A model generated the notes under the pieces. The model was not told the DNA's origin. It searched no databases and worked only from the letters and a program-made list of their open reading frames with translations. The position numbers and the translations under genes were made by a program. From contig NC_085049.1 of the NCBI RefSeq assembly GCF_963662255.1, forward strand, positions 22,290,142 to 22,354,141: a DNA stretch of 64,000 nucleotides, given 5' to 3'. The stretch comes from Cinclus cinclus (lineage: Eukaryota; Chordata; Aves; Passeriformes; Cinclidae). Below are positions 11,625 to 23,806 of the stretch, piece after piece; the stretch's first letter is position 1, and each line of letters starts with the position of its first letter.

Positions 11625-12690
11625 ACTTGAGGTTATTCCCAGGTCCTGTCCCTGGTCCCAGAGAGCAGAGCTCAGTGCCTGCCCCTGCTCTTCCCCTCAG
11701 GAGAAGCTGTGACTGCGATGTCTGCCCTCAGTCTCCTCCAGCTGAACAGACCAAGTGTCCTCAGCTGCTCCTCACACGGCTTCCCCTCAAGGCCCTTCAC
11801 CATCCTCGTGCCTTCCTTTGGACACCCTCTGATAGTTTAATGTTCCCCTGATATTGTGGCACCCAAAACCACACACAGTATTCCAGGTGAGGCTGCTCCA
11901 GCCCAGAGCAAAGCAGGGCATTCCCTCCCTGGCCTGGCCAGCCCCGGTGCCCCCAGGACAGGGATGTCCCTCCTGGCTCCAGGACACTGGTGGCTCATGT
12001 CCAACTGGCCACTGACCAGGACCCTCAGGTCCCTTTCCCTGGCACTGCTTTCCAGCCTCTCCTTCCCAGTCTGTGCATCCAGGGCTGCCCCATCCCAGGT
12101 GCAGAACCCAGCACACATGTCCCTTCACGCAGTTGGTGGCAGCCCAGCCCTGCCATTTGGGCCTCCCTGCCATCAAGGGAGTCAACAGCTCCTCCCAGTT
12201 TAGCGCCATCAGAAAGCTGACTAAGTATTCCTTGGGGTGCTCCTTCAAGGTCATGAATGAGGAAGTTGAAGAGCACAGGGCTGAGGATGGAGCCCTGCAG
12301 AAGCCCACTACTGACCGGTGCCAGCCTGATGTCACCCCAGTCACTGTCACTCTTTGTGCCCGACCTGTGAGCCTGTGGCTCAAACATCATGTAACACATG
12401 TTATCCACCTGTGGGTTGGACAGTTTGTCCAGAAGAATCCTGTGAGAAACAGCATCAAAAGCTTTGCTGAAGTCCAAAAAATATTAATCTCTTGGATTTC
12501 CTGGATCAGCCAGATGGGTTACCCTGTCATAGAAGGAAATCAGCTTTGACAAGCAGAACTTTCCTTTCATGAAGCTGTGCTGGCTGTGACCTATGACTGT
12601 GTTGTCCTCCAGGTGTTTTTCAGCTCCTCCCAGAATCATATTTTCCATGGTTTTCCTGAGACTGATGCAGCTCTGTGAATTGGCTCAAAG
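11625..12690 (-). pseudogene. CR1 LINE fragment, inactivated reverse transcriptase
   Basis: On the minus strand this is a decayed non-LTR retrotransposon of the CR1 clade, whose intact protein is an endonuclease and reverse transcriptase. The frame from 12477 down to 12025 begins DFSKAFDAVSHRILLDKL, the finger/palm motif typical of CR1 reverse transcriptase, and continues with GLLQGSILSPVLFNFLIHDL. The next block reads LSDGAKLGG where CR1 has FADDTKLGG, so one of the two catalytic aspartates is gone. The similarity then shifts frame: 12118-11837 encodes ERDLRVLVSGQLDMSHQC, a later CR1 block. Untranslated similarity continues to about 11625 and, on the N-terminal side, to about 12690. The 5' endonuclease half and the 3' untranslated end are missing. 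Several frameshifts and stops make it non-functional. It is the best single piece of evidence for an avian or other sauropsid genome. Confidence 0.88.
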
Positions 12691-14578
12691 CTGAATCACA
12701 AGGGTGATGGACAGAGCAGGGAGGGGAGGGATGTGCATCTGGAGCAGAAACCTGCCCATAGTCATGGAGAGCTTTGTGTTGGCTCAGCCTCAGCCTGACT
12801 TGCTCCTTCAGCTCAGTGAGGCCACGTGCTACAACAGGCGTTTGACAGCTTGTGAAAAAATAGGTGAAGCAGGTTTGAGAACCAAGTGTTGTAACTGCAT
12901 CTGGCAGGGGAGGAGGGCAAATTAGCAGTGAAAACAGTCTGTGCTGATTTGAGAACGAGGGCACTTGAACTGGCTGGCTGTGAGCTGGCTTACATAAGTA
13001 TTATTTATGTTAACTGCAAGGTAGAACTCATCTCCTTATGCTGAGCTCAGGGCATTGGCACATTCCTTGCTAAGGTTCAGAGGGAGTTTAGCTCAGATTT
13101 AGGGTTTAACAACATCAGCAGAAGGGTGAGAGCTTGAAGCAAGGATTCAACTCTGGGTTTAAGTTGCATTACAAACTTCTCCCCAAATATTCCATGAGTA
13201 GCAACTTCTGACTGCTCCCCGCGAAAAGCAGTAAATTTGAACAGATGATGTGTGGGACAGAAGACCTAGTGACTAAAGGCTGCCCTCTGTAACACAGAGA
13301 GTTCCTAAAGTTGCAGTCACTTTTTTGCTCTCTAATCTCCATCAAAAGCATCTTCTTAATTCGGTATTTGTGTTTATTGGTGTATCAGTACTACAAAAGG
13401 AAAAAAAAAATCAGTTTGCTAGCATTTATCAGCTGTATTTTAAATGAAAGATATTTTCTGGGAGATACTGAAAGAAACTACCCTCCTCCCTCATTTTAGA
13501 TAATATATACTGTATGGAGAATATATAGTGTATTGTATATTTTCTATAAAAACATTACATTTTTAACTTCCTTGGGACCTTGTATAAAAATATTTGTACA
13601 TGAAATTATAAGATAGGCTTTGAAGTTTATGCTATAAATTTCTACTAATGTTCTAAAAATATTTGTCCAGGCAAATGAAATTGCAGTAAAATATTTTACT
13701 ACAGATCAGTCAAAGGTTCTCAAAACTTCTTCCTTAAAAACAATCTTTCAAACTATAAAACAGAGTTCTATTTCAAAAAGGCAAATTTCACTAGCTTATC
13801 TTGATTAATACCACGTAGTTTAACGTCTTTGAAAACACTGAGATCTAAGTTGAAATAAAATCAAGTTGTAAGAATTTTCTCTTTTTACATATACACTTTA
13901 ATTTTGTTTTCTAAAAAGTTATACTGTTAGAGGCAAATGGCAGTGGATGGGGGATTATGCACATATTTCCTATTGCAATTAGCACTAATGAGAGCAGGAT
14001 GTGTTGCCAAGCTCCAAGTATATAAATTGTTAATAAATCTGACTCCTCACAAGCCAGAAAACTAGTGCTGCATTCAGAACGATGTGTGGTCCCAGAAGTA
14101 TTTCCGCAGGAGCTCCTTGGGGTGTCCCAACACCTCAGTGAGGAGCTCAGCCCCACCTGGAGACTCACAGTGGATTTACCACCCACAGTGGAAGCTCCTG
14201 GGCTGTGAGGGCTCCCTGTTCTGCACCAACTCTTCTGCTCACACAAAAGTCCCTTTAATGGCAACAGCTTTCCTTCAGGAGGGTTCCAAACAGCCCCCAA
14301 ATCACAGGCACAATATCAATAGTTTTCCTGTGTGTCTTCATGAAAAGCTGTTTCCCATTCCCTAAACCCCCACTTAAAGACCACGGTCAGGTGAGTTCGA
14401 GTCCCCAAGGGCTCACAGCTTTCCCAGGAGATCAGCATAGCTGCAGACACCTCTGAGCCCACCCCACACTCACACCTCCCTGCCAGCATTCTGGCCAACC
14501 CCAGCTCCTGTGAGAGAAGCTCTTCACTGCATCCTGCAGCCCTTGCTCCCCACCCCGCTCATGCTGCCTGGCCCCAGC
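12691..14578. other. Non-coding stretch, GC-richer next to the LTR
   Basis: Sequence from 12691 to about 14070 is ordinary, AT-rich from 13500, with no coding signal. About 14080-14578 is clearly GC-richer and abuts the U5 side of the first LTR copy. I tested it as retroviral leader sequence and found no convincing primer-binding site or gag motif. Its open frames (up to 129 codons) match nothing I know. Confidence 0.45.
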
Positions 14579-15025
14579 TGCTGCCTTGGAGTGGCTACCT
14601 AGAACAGAGGCTAGACAAGATTAAGAGAATAAAGAGGATATTTAATAAAGGCCTTCAATAGGTACAACTTAGGCAGTCAGAAGCCTCCAAGAGACTACAC
14701 CTCAGATGTAGGGCAATCATGAGTTTTTCAGACAGATACAAATTTGGTCCATTTACATATCAGGGGTTGGTTAATCCTCCAATAAATTTCAGGCAATGAA
14801 GTCATATACCCCAGTTTGTTCCCCCCTCAATTCACTTTTGTTTATGCTTTCTGAGGCCTGAGGTAGTAAGGTATCCTTGAGTCCCAGGTCCAGAGAATAA
14901 AATAATTGTTTTGTCTGAATAAAATGGGAGAACAGTAGCTGACAGGTTGTGGAACAGCTATGCACTAAAGAATTGCAGGACTACAAATATATGAAAAATG
15001 CAAAAGTTAAAATCCTAAGGCATCA
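14579..15025 (-). mobile_element. LTR of an endogenous retrovirus family, copy 1
   Basis: About 447 bases aligning along their whole length with 56639-57070, roughly four fifths identical by eye. The element starts TGCTGCCTTGG and ends AAGGCATCA, so it has TG...CA ends with short inverted repeats (GCCTT/AAGGC), the hallmark of retroviral LTRs. By comparison with copy 2, U3-R-U5 runs on the minus strand. The TATA position has decayed here to CATAAA, and the polyadenylation position to ATTAAA. No matching target duplication flanks it: CAGC precedes and TGAC follows. It is therefore an old, possibly rearranged or truncated copy. Family name and retroviral class are not determinable by eye. Confidence 0.75.
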
Positions 15026-17509
15026 TGACCCCCCGCAAATTCCAGCTGCCCTGTCTTCTCTGCAAGAATCCCACACCTCTGGATGCCAACATCCCTTGGG
15101 GTGCCCATGCTGCACACACTGAGCAGCTGCCCAGTGCCAAGGGGATGTTGCAGATCATGGGTACCAAGGGAAGAACACAGAGAGATTCATGGGCTGTGGG
15201 CATAGGCTCATGTTTAGGAATTTACTCCAGCAATTTACTAGTCCCCATGAATCTTTTAGATGTGCCCAAATACTTTTTCTCCTCACAGCATTAGTGTGTT
15301 GCCCAGCAGATGGAAATATTTTCTCTTCCTCTCATTCACCTGTCAGCAGCAAGCAACAGCTCCTTGGGATAGTGTCAATTTTAATTATTTTTTTTTCTTT
15401 TTTTAAGGGAGAAAGCACATATTTTTGTTATTCTTTTCAGATTTAACACGATTTTCTTGTAGTTCATGTTTTGCCTCTAAACACAGCAAACTGAAGGTCA
15501 TCTCAGGTGTTGCCCAAAACAAAAGAATAAAGAAACTAGCAGCCACACCTCTATTAGAGACAGATCTCTAAAAACCACTTCTCTACATTGCAATGGATTC
15601 TGGTAAGACAGGAAAGAGAAAAATAATTGTTATATACTATTTTTCTATATCTCCTTTTGTGCTGGCCCACAGAACAGCTTTAAAACTAGTCTTGAATCAA
15701 GGATAAGATGTCACTGTGTCATTACTGTTAAATTATATTTTTGTTTGTTGAACAACAGCAAATGCATTCCAGAAATAAAAAATGCTGATAAAATTTTTAC
15801 AAATAATGTCAGGGTGGCAGCACCAACCAAGAGAGTTTAGGAAATGCTATATGTTAGGTACCTTCACAAATTCAGTTGAAGCCTCTATGCATTAGCATTA
15901 TATTAGGATTACTGGAGTTTTCAAAATGAATGAAAATATATTCAAATATTATTTTCTGCACTATATTCAGCAGAGAATCTAGAAAGTTCACTACAGTCTC
16001 CCTTACCTGATTTATGTTGGATTTTGCAATAAAATTCAGGTGACTGCATTTTGGGTTTTTTTTGCAAAGAAATACCATGCAGTAAAAATAGCACCCCAGT
16101 AGGGAAGCTTCAGTTCTTCTATTATTTTAAAATCTGGGTCACTGCACAAACATTAAAATAATCCTAAACCAAACAGACAGCTCATTCTTACAGCTAAAGA
16201 AAGGTGGTGGGGAAATTAAGTGCCTGGGTTGAACTAGCAAAGGTGGGAGGCTGAAACACTTGAAGATGGACTGGCCAGGTAATTCAGCCACTAATTTCAC
16301 AGTAATTCATCTGTGAAGGAAAAACTGAAGCCACCACAGGTGTGCCTTTCTTCATGTGTGACAGTGCATTGCAGAGTCGGCTGCATGTAAACTGAAAACT
16401 TTGTATGTCAAAGGTCTGAACTAACATGCATATGACCCATTCCAAATAAGAGGAATTTGCACCGAACTGGGAGTTAGACTAGGCTTAAATGTCTGTGCAG
16501 CTTTCCCTGTGATCTTGGCTACTGTTTCTCAGAGTTTCTCAGGGTTTCGCAGAGGCTTTACTTTCATCCAAGAAATTGATTGCAAACTCAATGAAGAAAT
16601 AAAGAAGTTGAAATGAACAGATGACATAATGTCCCACTATATAGAAAACTCAAAAACATTGGAGAAAAAAACTCAGTACAAAAGCTTTTTATTCAGGTAA
16701 TGTAACTGTAAATGGCTTTTTACACCTGGAAAATCACAAAGTGCAGATCAGTGTTCACAGAAAAAATTGATTTCAGTTTTTTGGGTTTTTTTAACATACT
16801 TGTGTTCATAGTTTGCAAATTAAGCCATGGTGCCTAATAGAGGTGGCTTTGTGTCAGAAATTTAGAATACAAACTTTTAACTCACACATAAACTCGGATC
16901 CAAATCAGGATGGGAGATAGACACAAAAGCTAAAAGTTTGATGAAAAAATGCAGCAAAACCATAAAACCCTACTGCTGAAACTTCTGACTTTTGTGCCCT
17001 TGACTTTGTGACCATAAGGTTGCACTAAAAGAGTGTTTGCATTGAATATATTTTCTTTGAATTCTTTCTGGAGATGGGTTCACATGAGAATTGTATCTTT
17101 GTTTCCTGGGATTCCATCTGCTCCCACTGCCATTACCCTCTGTGTGAGCCTTTCACAAATGGCTCCTGTGGACACAATTCAGGGTTTCAGACGAGGAACA
17201 GTTACAAGAGTAAGATTAACTCTTCAGATGAAAAGATCTCCTTTTCATTCAGACTTCTGTGATAATAAAGAATGAGAGAGAATGGAAAAGAAGAGAACAG
17301 AATACTTGGCAGTGACAGAAGTGTTCCTAAAGAAAATATTGCTCTGATTTTTTTCTTCAGTAAAGTTCCTGCCTACATGCAAGGGTGCTGGGTTGACAGA
17401 ATGGATAACATGAACTCCCTCAGAATTAGATGATGTTCTGCCAGAACTATAAAAAAAGTGTAAGAATGAAGTGACTTAGTCACCACTAAAATCATAATTG
17501 TACACTCAT
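15026..17509. other. Non-coding stretch
   Basis: Unique sequence without recognisable exons. About 15025-15190 is GC-richer; the remainder is AT-rich. Besides a decamer repeat at 16521, no repeat family was recognised. Confidence 0.5.
16521..16554. repeat. 10-bp tandem repeat, three imperfect units
   Basis: Three consecutive decamers, ACTGTTTCTC, AGAGTTTCTC and AGGGTTTCGC, followed by AGAG. The period of ten is clear and the units differ by two to three bases. Confidence 0.8.
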
Positions 17510-17660
17510 CCAGGTTGGAAGTGCAGTTCAATCCCTTGTTAGCCCTGGGCTAATGTCAAAGTTAGGTCAGGTTGCTCAGGTTTTGAGAATCTTTGGAGCA
17601 GAATCTCCAGTTATGAGGTAATAATAACCCCAGAGGCTCATCAGGCTGGCAAGCTGTATT
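17510..17660 (-). mobile_element. Possible degenerate CR1 3' fragment
   Basis: The plus strand reads 'ccaggttggaagtgcagttc', then 'caggttgctcagg', 'ttttgagaatctttggagca' and 'gaatctccag'. Their order and spacing match the reverse complement of avian CR1 3' regions. Decay is heavy and ends are unclear. Confidence 0.35.
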
Positions 17661-18125
17661 CCAATATCACATAAAGGAACTGGGATCAGCTTTGTGGCAT
17701 GAAAATCACCCAGCACAGTACACAGAAATGCAAGTGAGTACAACACTACAACTGCAAACATTTAAGAAAATTCCAATCAGCATATGAGAGGTTTATGGAA
17801 AGGATTTTGGAAGGGCAGCAGAAAAACCAGCTTCTTTCCCAAAAACTACTAATGTACTGTTGTGTGACCTCAGGCAAAACCACTTCAGTGCTCCATCCTT
17901 CTGCTTCCCTCCCCACTGGGTCTATTTAGACTGGGAATACTTCAGGGACAGGGACTGTCTCTCACTGTCTATTTACACAGTGTCTGACACAGCCAGCCCC
18001 TGATCCTGCAGGGGACCTACAGATGCTATTGCATTACAGAAAAATAACAATAGTGACAAGCAAGATGTAACTAAATTAGGCAAATTGAGAGAGGGATTAA
18101 ATTTACTTGTGAGAAGCTTTTGCTG

Positions 18126-18151
18126 TTTTTTTTTTTTTTTTTTTTTTTTTT
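18126..18151. repeat. T26 homopolymer
   Basis: Twenty-six consecutive T residues on the plus strand. No upstream element was found for which this would be a poly(A) tail on the minus strand. Confidence 0.95.
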
Positions 18152-21100
18152 GTGTTGAAGAGTTTATTGTGACAGCGATTTTAATGCACAGTTAGAGCAG
18201 GCAAAACCAGCTATGAAAATGCATGTAGGGTCAGATCTGCACAAGCTGAAGGCTCAAGATCAGCTTTAGGTCTGTTAATGGAACCTACAGTTAATCTGTT
18301 AGATCTGATTTTTGTTGCATGTGATATAGCATGTTTTCATTTACTTATTTTTAAAATAGAAATGTGTTTAAATGATTTTAGAAGCAGGAAACAGATAGCA
18401 GTGATTGTGTTTGTTAGTGAAATTTCACCCAGTTATCCCTTATAATGACACCAATAACTTGTTTTATATTTTTATCTTCAAGGGTATCCTCTTTACTTTC
18501 CAAGTTACAATTAAATATCTGTAATGACTTTTCAGTATTATACTGAATTTCTTTTCAAATCCATTTCAATCCTGTGCAAACTACCCTTTTCTGAACTCCA
18601 TGAGAATGTTATTGTAGACTCCAGCAGAATTTTTAGCTCCTTCCAAGAAATGCTTCTAAGAAGAAGGAAGAATACACTGAAGCCTGATGAATCATTCATT
18701 TATTTTTTCATGTCAAGGAAAAAAAGCAGCCTCAGGAGGTGGTAGCAGATAGTAAGCAAGTAGATTAAGCAGCCTTATTGGAAATATTTTTACTTTCTTC
18801 CTAAAACACACCTTAGGATGACATGACTTCATATACAAACTAATATCCCTTGAAATGAGAGATAAAGAATTTCTTTTTTTTTTATTTCTCTGTGGGGAAC
18901 ATTTTTGGAAACACCTGATACCTGAGGCAGTCAACTTCATTTCAAAGGCAAGTATTTGCTCTTTAGGAGTAACCTCTGTTAATGGATGCAAACTTAGCAA
19001 GGCAGCAAAATCACTTTGATCTCCCTTTCAAAATGTTTTTGGAATTTATCCATTGCCAGGGAATGAGCTTCTTCTCCTGGAAAGCGCTGAACCCAGGTAT
19101 TAATCCAACCATTGATTGACTAAGTTAAATCTTAACATTTTACACTTAAAATATCATTTGTTTAAATACAAAACTGCCTTCACCATCTAAATATTCCAAA
19201 GATTTCTAGGTCCTTTTCTATTCCAGAAATAGAAGTAGAAATACTTTGGTCCCAAGCATTTGTCACTTCTATCTCAATGTAAGTTTTATAAGCAAGAAAA
19301 TGTGCAGAAATTGCCCAATTACTGTGCATACAACAACAAAAAACTGCACTGTACATTGTGTCAAGAGTTACCAAAATGGTTTTTTAGTCATGTACAATGA
19401 AGTGGATGTCAGTTGATGTTTAAAATGATGGGTATCTGTAGCTTTTCATACTATTAGATAACTTACCCATGGACACAGTCCTGCATAACTTCAGATAAAA
19501 ATAACTGAAAGATGGAGGAGTTCAAGTCTGAAACGGACTTTGGACTTTTAATACAGTTTGATCAGGAAGTTTATAATTCTTGCTATATGGAATTCTTAGG
19601 GAAACAAACTGAAAAATAGCCCCCCTATCTGGAATTTGTTTGCTTTGTATTTTTTTTCATTAGAACCAATTATTTGTCTTGTACCGCTGCCTCAGCCAGA
19701 ACTGAAGAGCTATATTCAATGAGCTTTTTATCTTTGTGAGATCTCTTGGAGTAAATATTTTTCCCACAGAGGCAATCTATTACACTGAATTGTTGAGGAC
19801 TTATTAAAAGAACAAAAGTCATAAGGGAATGGAAATTTCACAGGCAATTTACATCCTTTGCACTAACACTTGCACTAAAACACTAGTTGAAGAGCCAGTA
19901 TATTAAAGAAATCCCAGTCCACAAGACAGAGCTCTGAACATGAACTCTGCAGTCTGCTGTCTTGCTTTTGTATATTTTACAAAGGTCAAACTGAGCCCAA
20001 AAGCAAGTGCACAAATTGAAGCATTGGACTAGCAGTTTAAGAGGTGAGAATCCAATAATGTTTTATCTTTATTTTGCTTTCTAGTCTTATAACTGTTGTT
20101 ATTGGCTTGTAAGCCATGTATAAAAACAAACACTTATCCAAGAGAAATATTAATAATAATAAATACAGGATTACACAATAATTTGATTAACCCAATAAAT
20201 TAACAAACTATAACAATCCAGTACCCTGGGTATATAACTAAAAAGGATGAATAATTCAATTACATATTTTAAACCCTATCATATATATGACCAAATCATA
20301 CAATATAAATCAAGATGAAAATCTTATTTTCTGTGTTCTTCACTCAGATTTTGACAATGACATTATGAAAATGCAAAGTTTGACTTCAGATCAAAATATT
20401 GCTGAAAAAAGCAGATTCCTGACAGACGTACCCTTTTGAAATTTCACACAGCCCGAGCTTTCTATCTTTGATGAATGATTTGGATGATATTTAAAATTCA
20501 TTTTATAATTTGATCTAGACAGATGAAATCACATTTATTCAACCTGGAATGAATTTAACTTTTGGGTCTTCTCAAAGGTGTAATGCCACCCAAGATCTGG
20601 CCAAAAGACCGACTGATAGAATCAAATCCCATGGCCTAATTTTGAATCAACACACACCTGTGAGCTAAAAAAAAAAGTATTGACTATGTTTGATATGAAT
20701 GTTTAAGGAATTTGTGTTTGGGGAAAAACTGGCAACATTGGGACTGTAAAAATACCCTAAAATTAATAAGACAACACTGTATTTCTTACAGTTTCAGAAG
20801 AGGAGGTAGAAGAATAAACCTTAAGATGCAATATTTGTTTTTTTTCAAGTGAAAAGACCTGACATTTCTCAGAGAGTGGCTGAACACCTCTTTCAAAAAG
20901 CACAGAGTCCCCCAGCACAACTCACATGGGCTTCCACTGTAGAATGCTTTCCTACGACACTGCAGAGACACTTGACTTCCTCCTGGGGAAGTGCAGCTTT
21001 CTTCCCTAACAATGGCCCAACTGGTTTTCATAATGGAGATAAATGCTCCCTGCTGTGAATTGTAATAGAAAAACATGTCAAACAACCAACAATAAAAAGA

Positions 21101-22536
21101 AGCACAGCCAAAAGACTGGCTTTTCCTGTTTTTATGTGCAGCACAGAGGAAACCAAGCACGTGAACTACACTTGGCTCCTTACAAGTCAAAATATCATTT
21201 CTTTTAAATGAGAAGAGGAGAAAATGCAACTCATTTCTGAGCCTTTTTTCACTCTGAAGTGCAGACATGAAAACTGAACCCATTAGCACATAGTTGCCAG
21301 AGGTTATAATGAAACCTTTGAATGTGAAAGTCATATGCTTGGTTAAAAATAAAAATAGGAATGGTTATTCAGTTAGGATTTTTCCACCCTTTAAAAAGCT
21401 GTTACAGTATGAGTGATAAGGACATCCAGCTGCCATTGTGATGATCCCATGATATTTTCTAGCTTTATGTTCTCTGCTCTCACTGACAAAAAATAACTTA
21501 CTTAAACTTCCCTTCTCTTTCATCCCATCATTGCCTTACTTTTCTCCCCAACTAACTTTTAATAGCCCACTAGTTTTATTTTGATGTCTCCAGTTAATTA
21601 GGTCAATGAAATTCCCTTTCTTGGGAACTTCCACCTGCTTAAACTGGGAGATGCCAGAAATGAGGTTCTTTTTAGTCAGAATGGATGAGTCTACAAGTTA
21701 TTAGTAACATTAGAATTCAGTCTGGGTTAAATTGTGCAGAAAATGGTCAAAGAGATCAAATGCACCCATTGCCATGGCTGAAGGCAATACCCAGGTTTAT
21801 GTACAGCCCTCATAATGGTTGATGAGCAGGTTAAAAAGTGTCATTTGGAGACTGAACAGCTGCTTACAGTGCCGAGAGTAATTTTGATAAGAGTGAACTT
21901 CTGACAGTCCTACTTGGACAGAGTGAACACTGCTTTTTGTTAATGCTTTTCCTCAGGCAGGGATCTCTTCTGTTCTCTTTTTCTGTTCCTCTTGTTTGCT
22001 ACCTGTATCAGCCTCCTGGAAGGAAATATTGCTGCATGTGCAGCTGACCCACAGTATATAACTTGTAATGTTTTTCTAGGAACACCAGTGCACAGACAGG
22101 AAACCTAACACATCAGTGTCTCAAAACACTTAACTAAACATGCCTAGACTAGCTCCATAGAGTGTATTTGGGTACATCTGACTCACTAAACCTATAGAAC
22201 TAATATTTGTTGAGATCTGAGGAATTCTAAGTCAAGGTGCAGGGGGAAGGCGAGCAACTATCACTGTGTACCTCTTCTGTTTTTCTTAAAGCATCCACAT
22301 CAGTGGCAGGTGATGAGGCTGGGCAGACCCTTTATTCAGTATGTTCTTAGGTGGGAATCCTGCTGGTGAGAGATGGCAGTGGAAGGGCTGAATCCTCCCC
22401 GGGGGCCTCTGATGTTCAGCACTTCCACGTGGTACTTCTTGTTAGCTGTGATTCTAAAGGCAATGAGCCCATTGCTGCTTGATTTTTAACCAAGCATTTC
22501 AAGAGGGCAAAAATAACAGTGACTTCTTCTCCTGTT

Positions 22537-22569
22537 GCAGTTTATGTTTGTGCAGTTTATGCAGTTTAT
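22537..22569. repeat. GCAGTTTAT repeated three times
   Basis: GCAGTTTAT occurs at 22537, 22552 and 22561. The last two are contiguous, and the first is separated by six bases. It looks like a small slippage product. Confidence 0.85.
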
Positions 22570-23792
22570 TCTAACACTCCCTTGCTCCAGATATTAAGCC
22601 AACACCTTGCACCTGGAAGTTAAGGTGATCCTAATCATGAACCTAAATCTCCCAGAGCCTAAGAAGGTTCCTCATTCGCTCTCATGGTGGATGCCTGTGC
22701 TTTGGGAACAGAAAGCACTGGGCTCTCTCTCTGTTTATAAAAGTGACATTCTAGACAAGCACACATTGCAAGATTAGAAACAATAGATTAGAGAATGCAA
22801 GATGTTTGTTACTGTAATAAGGATGATTAGACTGTGAGGGGAACGGGAGAGGTCACGGAAACAGCAAGAGGGAAGAGTCACAACGAGAGGACTCCAATGT
22901 GTGGTTATCAGGAAGGCTGCTTCCACCCTGCTCTGGTTTCTGTTAACAAGACCCCAGCTTGGAGCCCATCTGAAGTCTCTGAAATATAAATGCATTAAGG
23001 TACATTAGCTACTATGGCTATAAAGAACCTTAGAGTCATGACATTATCAGATACATAGGACAAAGAACAGATTCTCAGAGCAGCCAGAGAAAGCAAACAA
23101 TTAATTATAAGAATAGCCTGCCCACATGTTGTTCTTCCCAGACCTGAGCCCAACACAAAATTTTCAAAAGGCATAAATTAACTTTTAAGATGCTCCTAAC
23201 CAAGGGAGATGCCAAAACTCACTTCCATTTGATGTAGAATTAAGTATTCTGCAAAGCACAGTCATACACTATTTGTGCATGTTGTGGAAAAAAAAAGAAA
23301 TAGTTCCCTTGGAAGCACAATGATGATCACAATCTCTGTGGCATTGCAGAAGATCCAGGAAAATAAATGGATGCTAGAGGATCTCTTGAGCCAATGTAAT
23401 CAGACTGGGGTGCGAAAGGGAAGAAACAGTCAATAAAGCACAATTTTTAGATGGCTGAAATTTTCTTTCTCCTTAAGTCATGGCTGTCAAATAGCCCATA
23501 TGGAATTTTAGAATGGTTGTGATATTTAGGACAAGATTTTTTTGCATCATTAGGTCAAATGGTAAGGACTACTAATATTCTGAGTATTCTCTGAGTTATT
23601 TTGGTCAACACTGACTACCTGTTTGTTCACACACAGGATTTCTGACCTTTACAATGAGAAAGAACCAGACCCTGTCTGAGGGTTTATATCCTATCAGAAA
23701 AGCAATGACGGATATGTTGTAATGGCTGGAGAGTCTCCAACTTCCACTAATGAAGAGCGAAAGCAGTTTTTTCCAGGTAGAAATTTAGAACC

Positions 23793-23806
23793 TTTTTTTT
23801 TTTTTT
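23793..23806. repeat. T14 homopolymer
   Basis: Fourteen consecutive T residues in non-coding sequence. Confidence 0.9.

Noticed and set aside
11787..12549. Several overlapping open frames of 76-198 codons on both strands
   Set aside because: They are alternative frames of the CR1 fragment; only the frames matching CR1 reverse transcriptase carry meaning.
13270..13290. CTCF-like match on the minus strand
   Set aside because: Only the AGAGGGCAG half fits; the CCASY half does not.
16521..16554. Short regularly spaced repeats as a CRISPR array
   Set aside because: The units are 10 bases with no spacers, and the genome is eukaryotic.
20786..21334. 182-codon minus-strand open frame
   Set aside because: No domain or splice context recognised; treated as chance.
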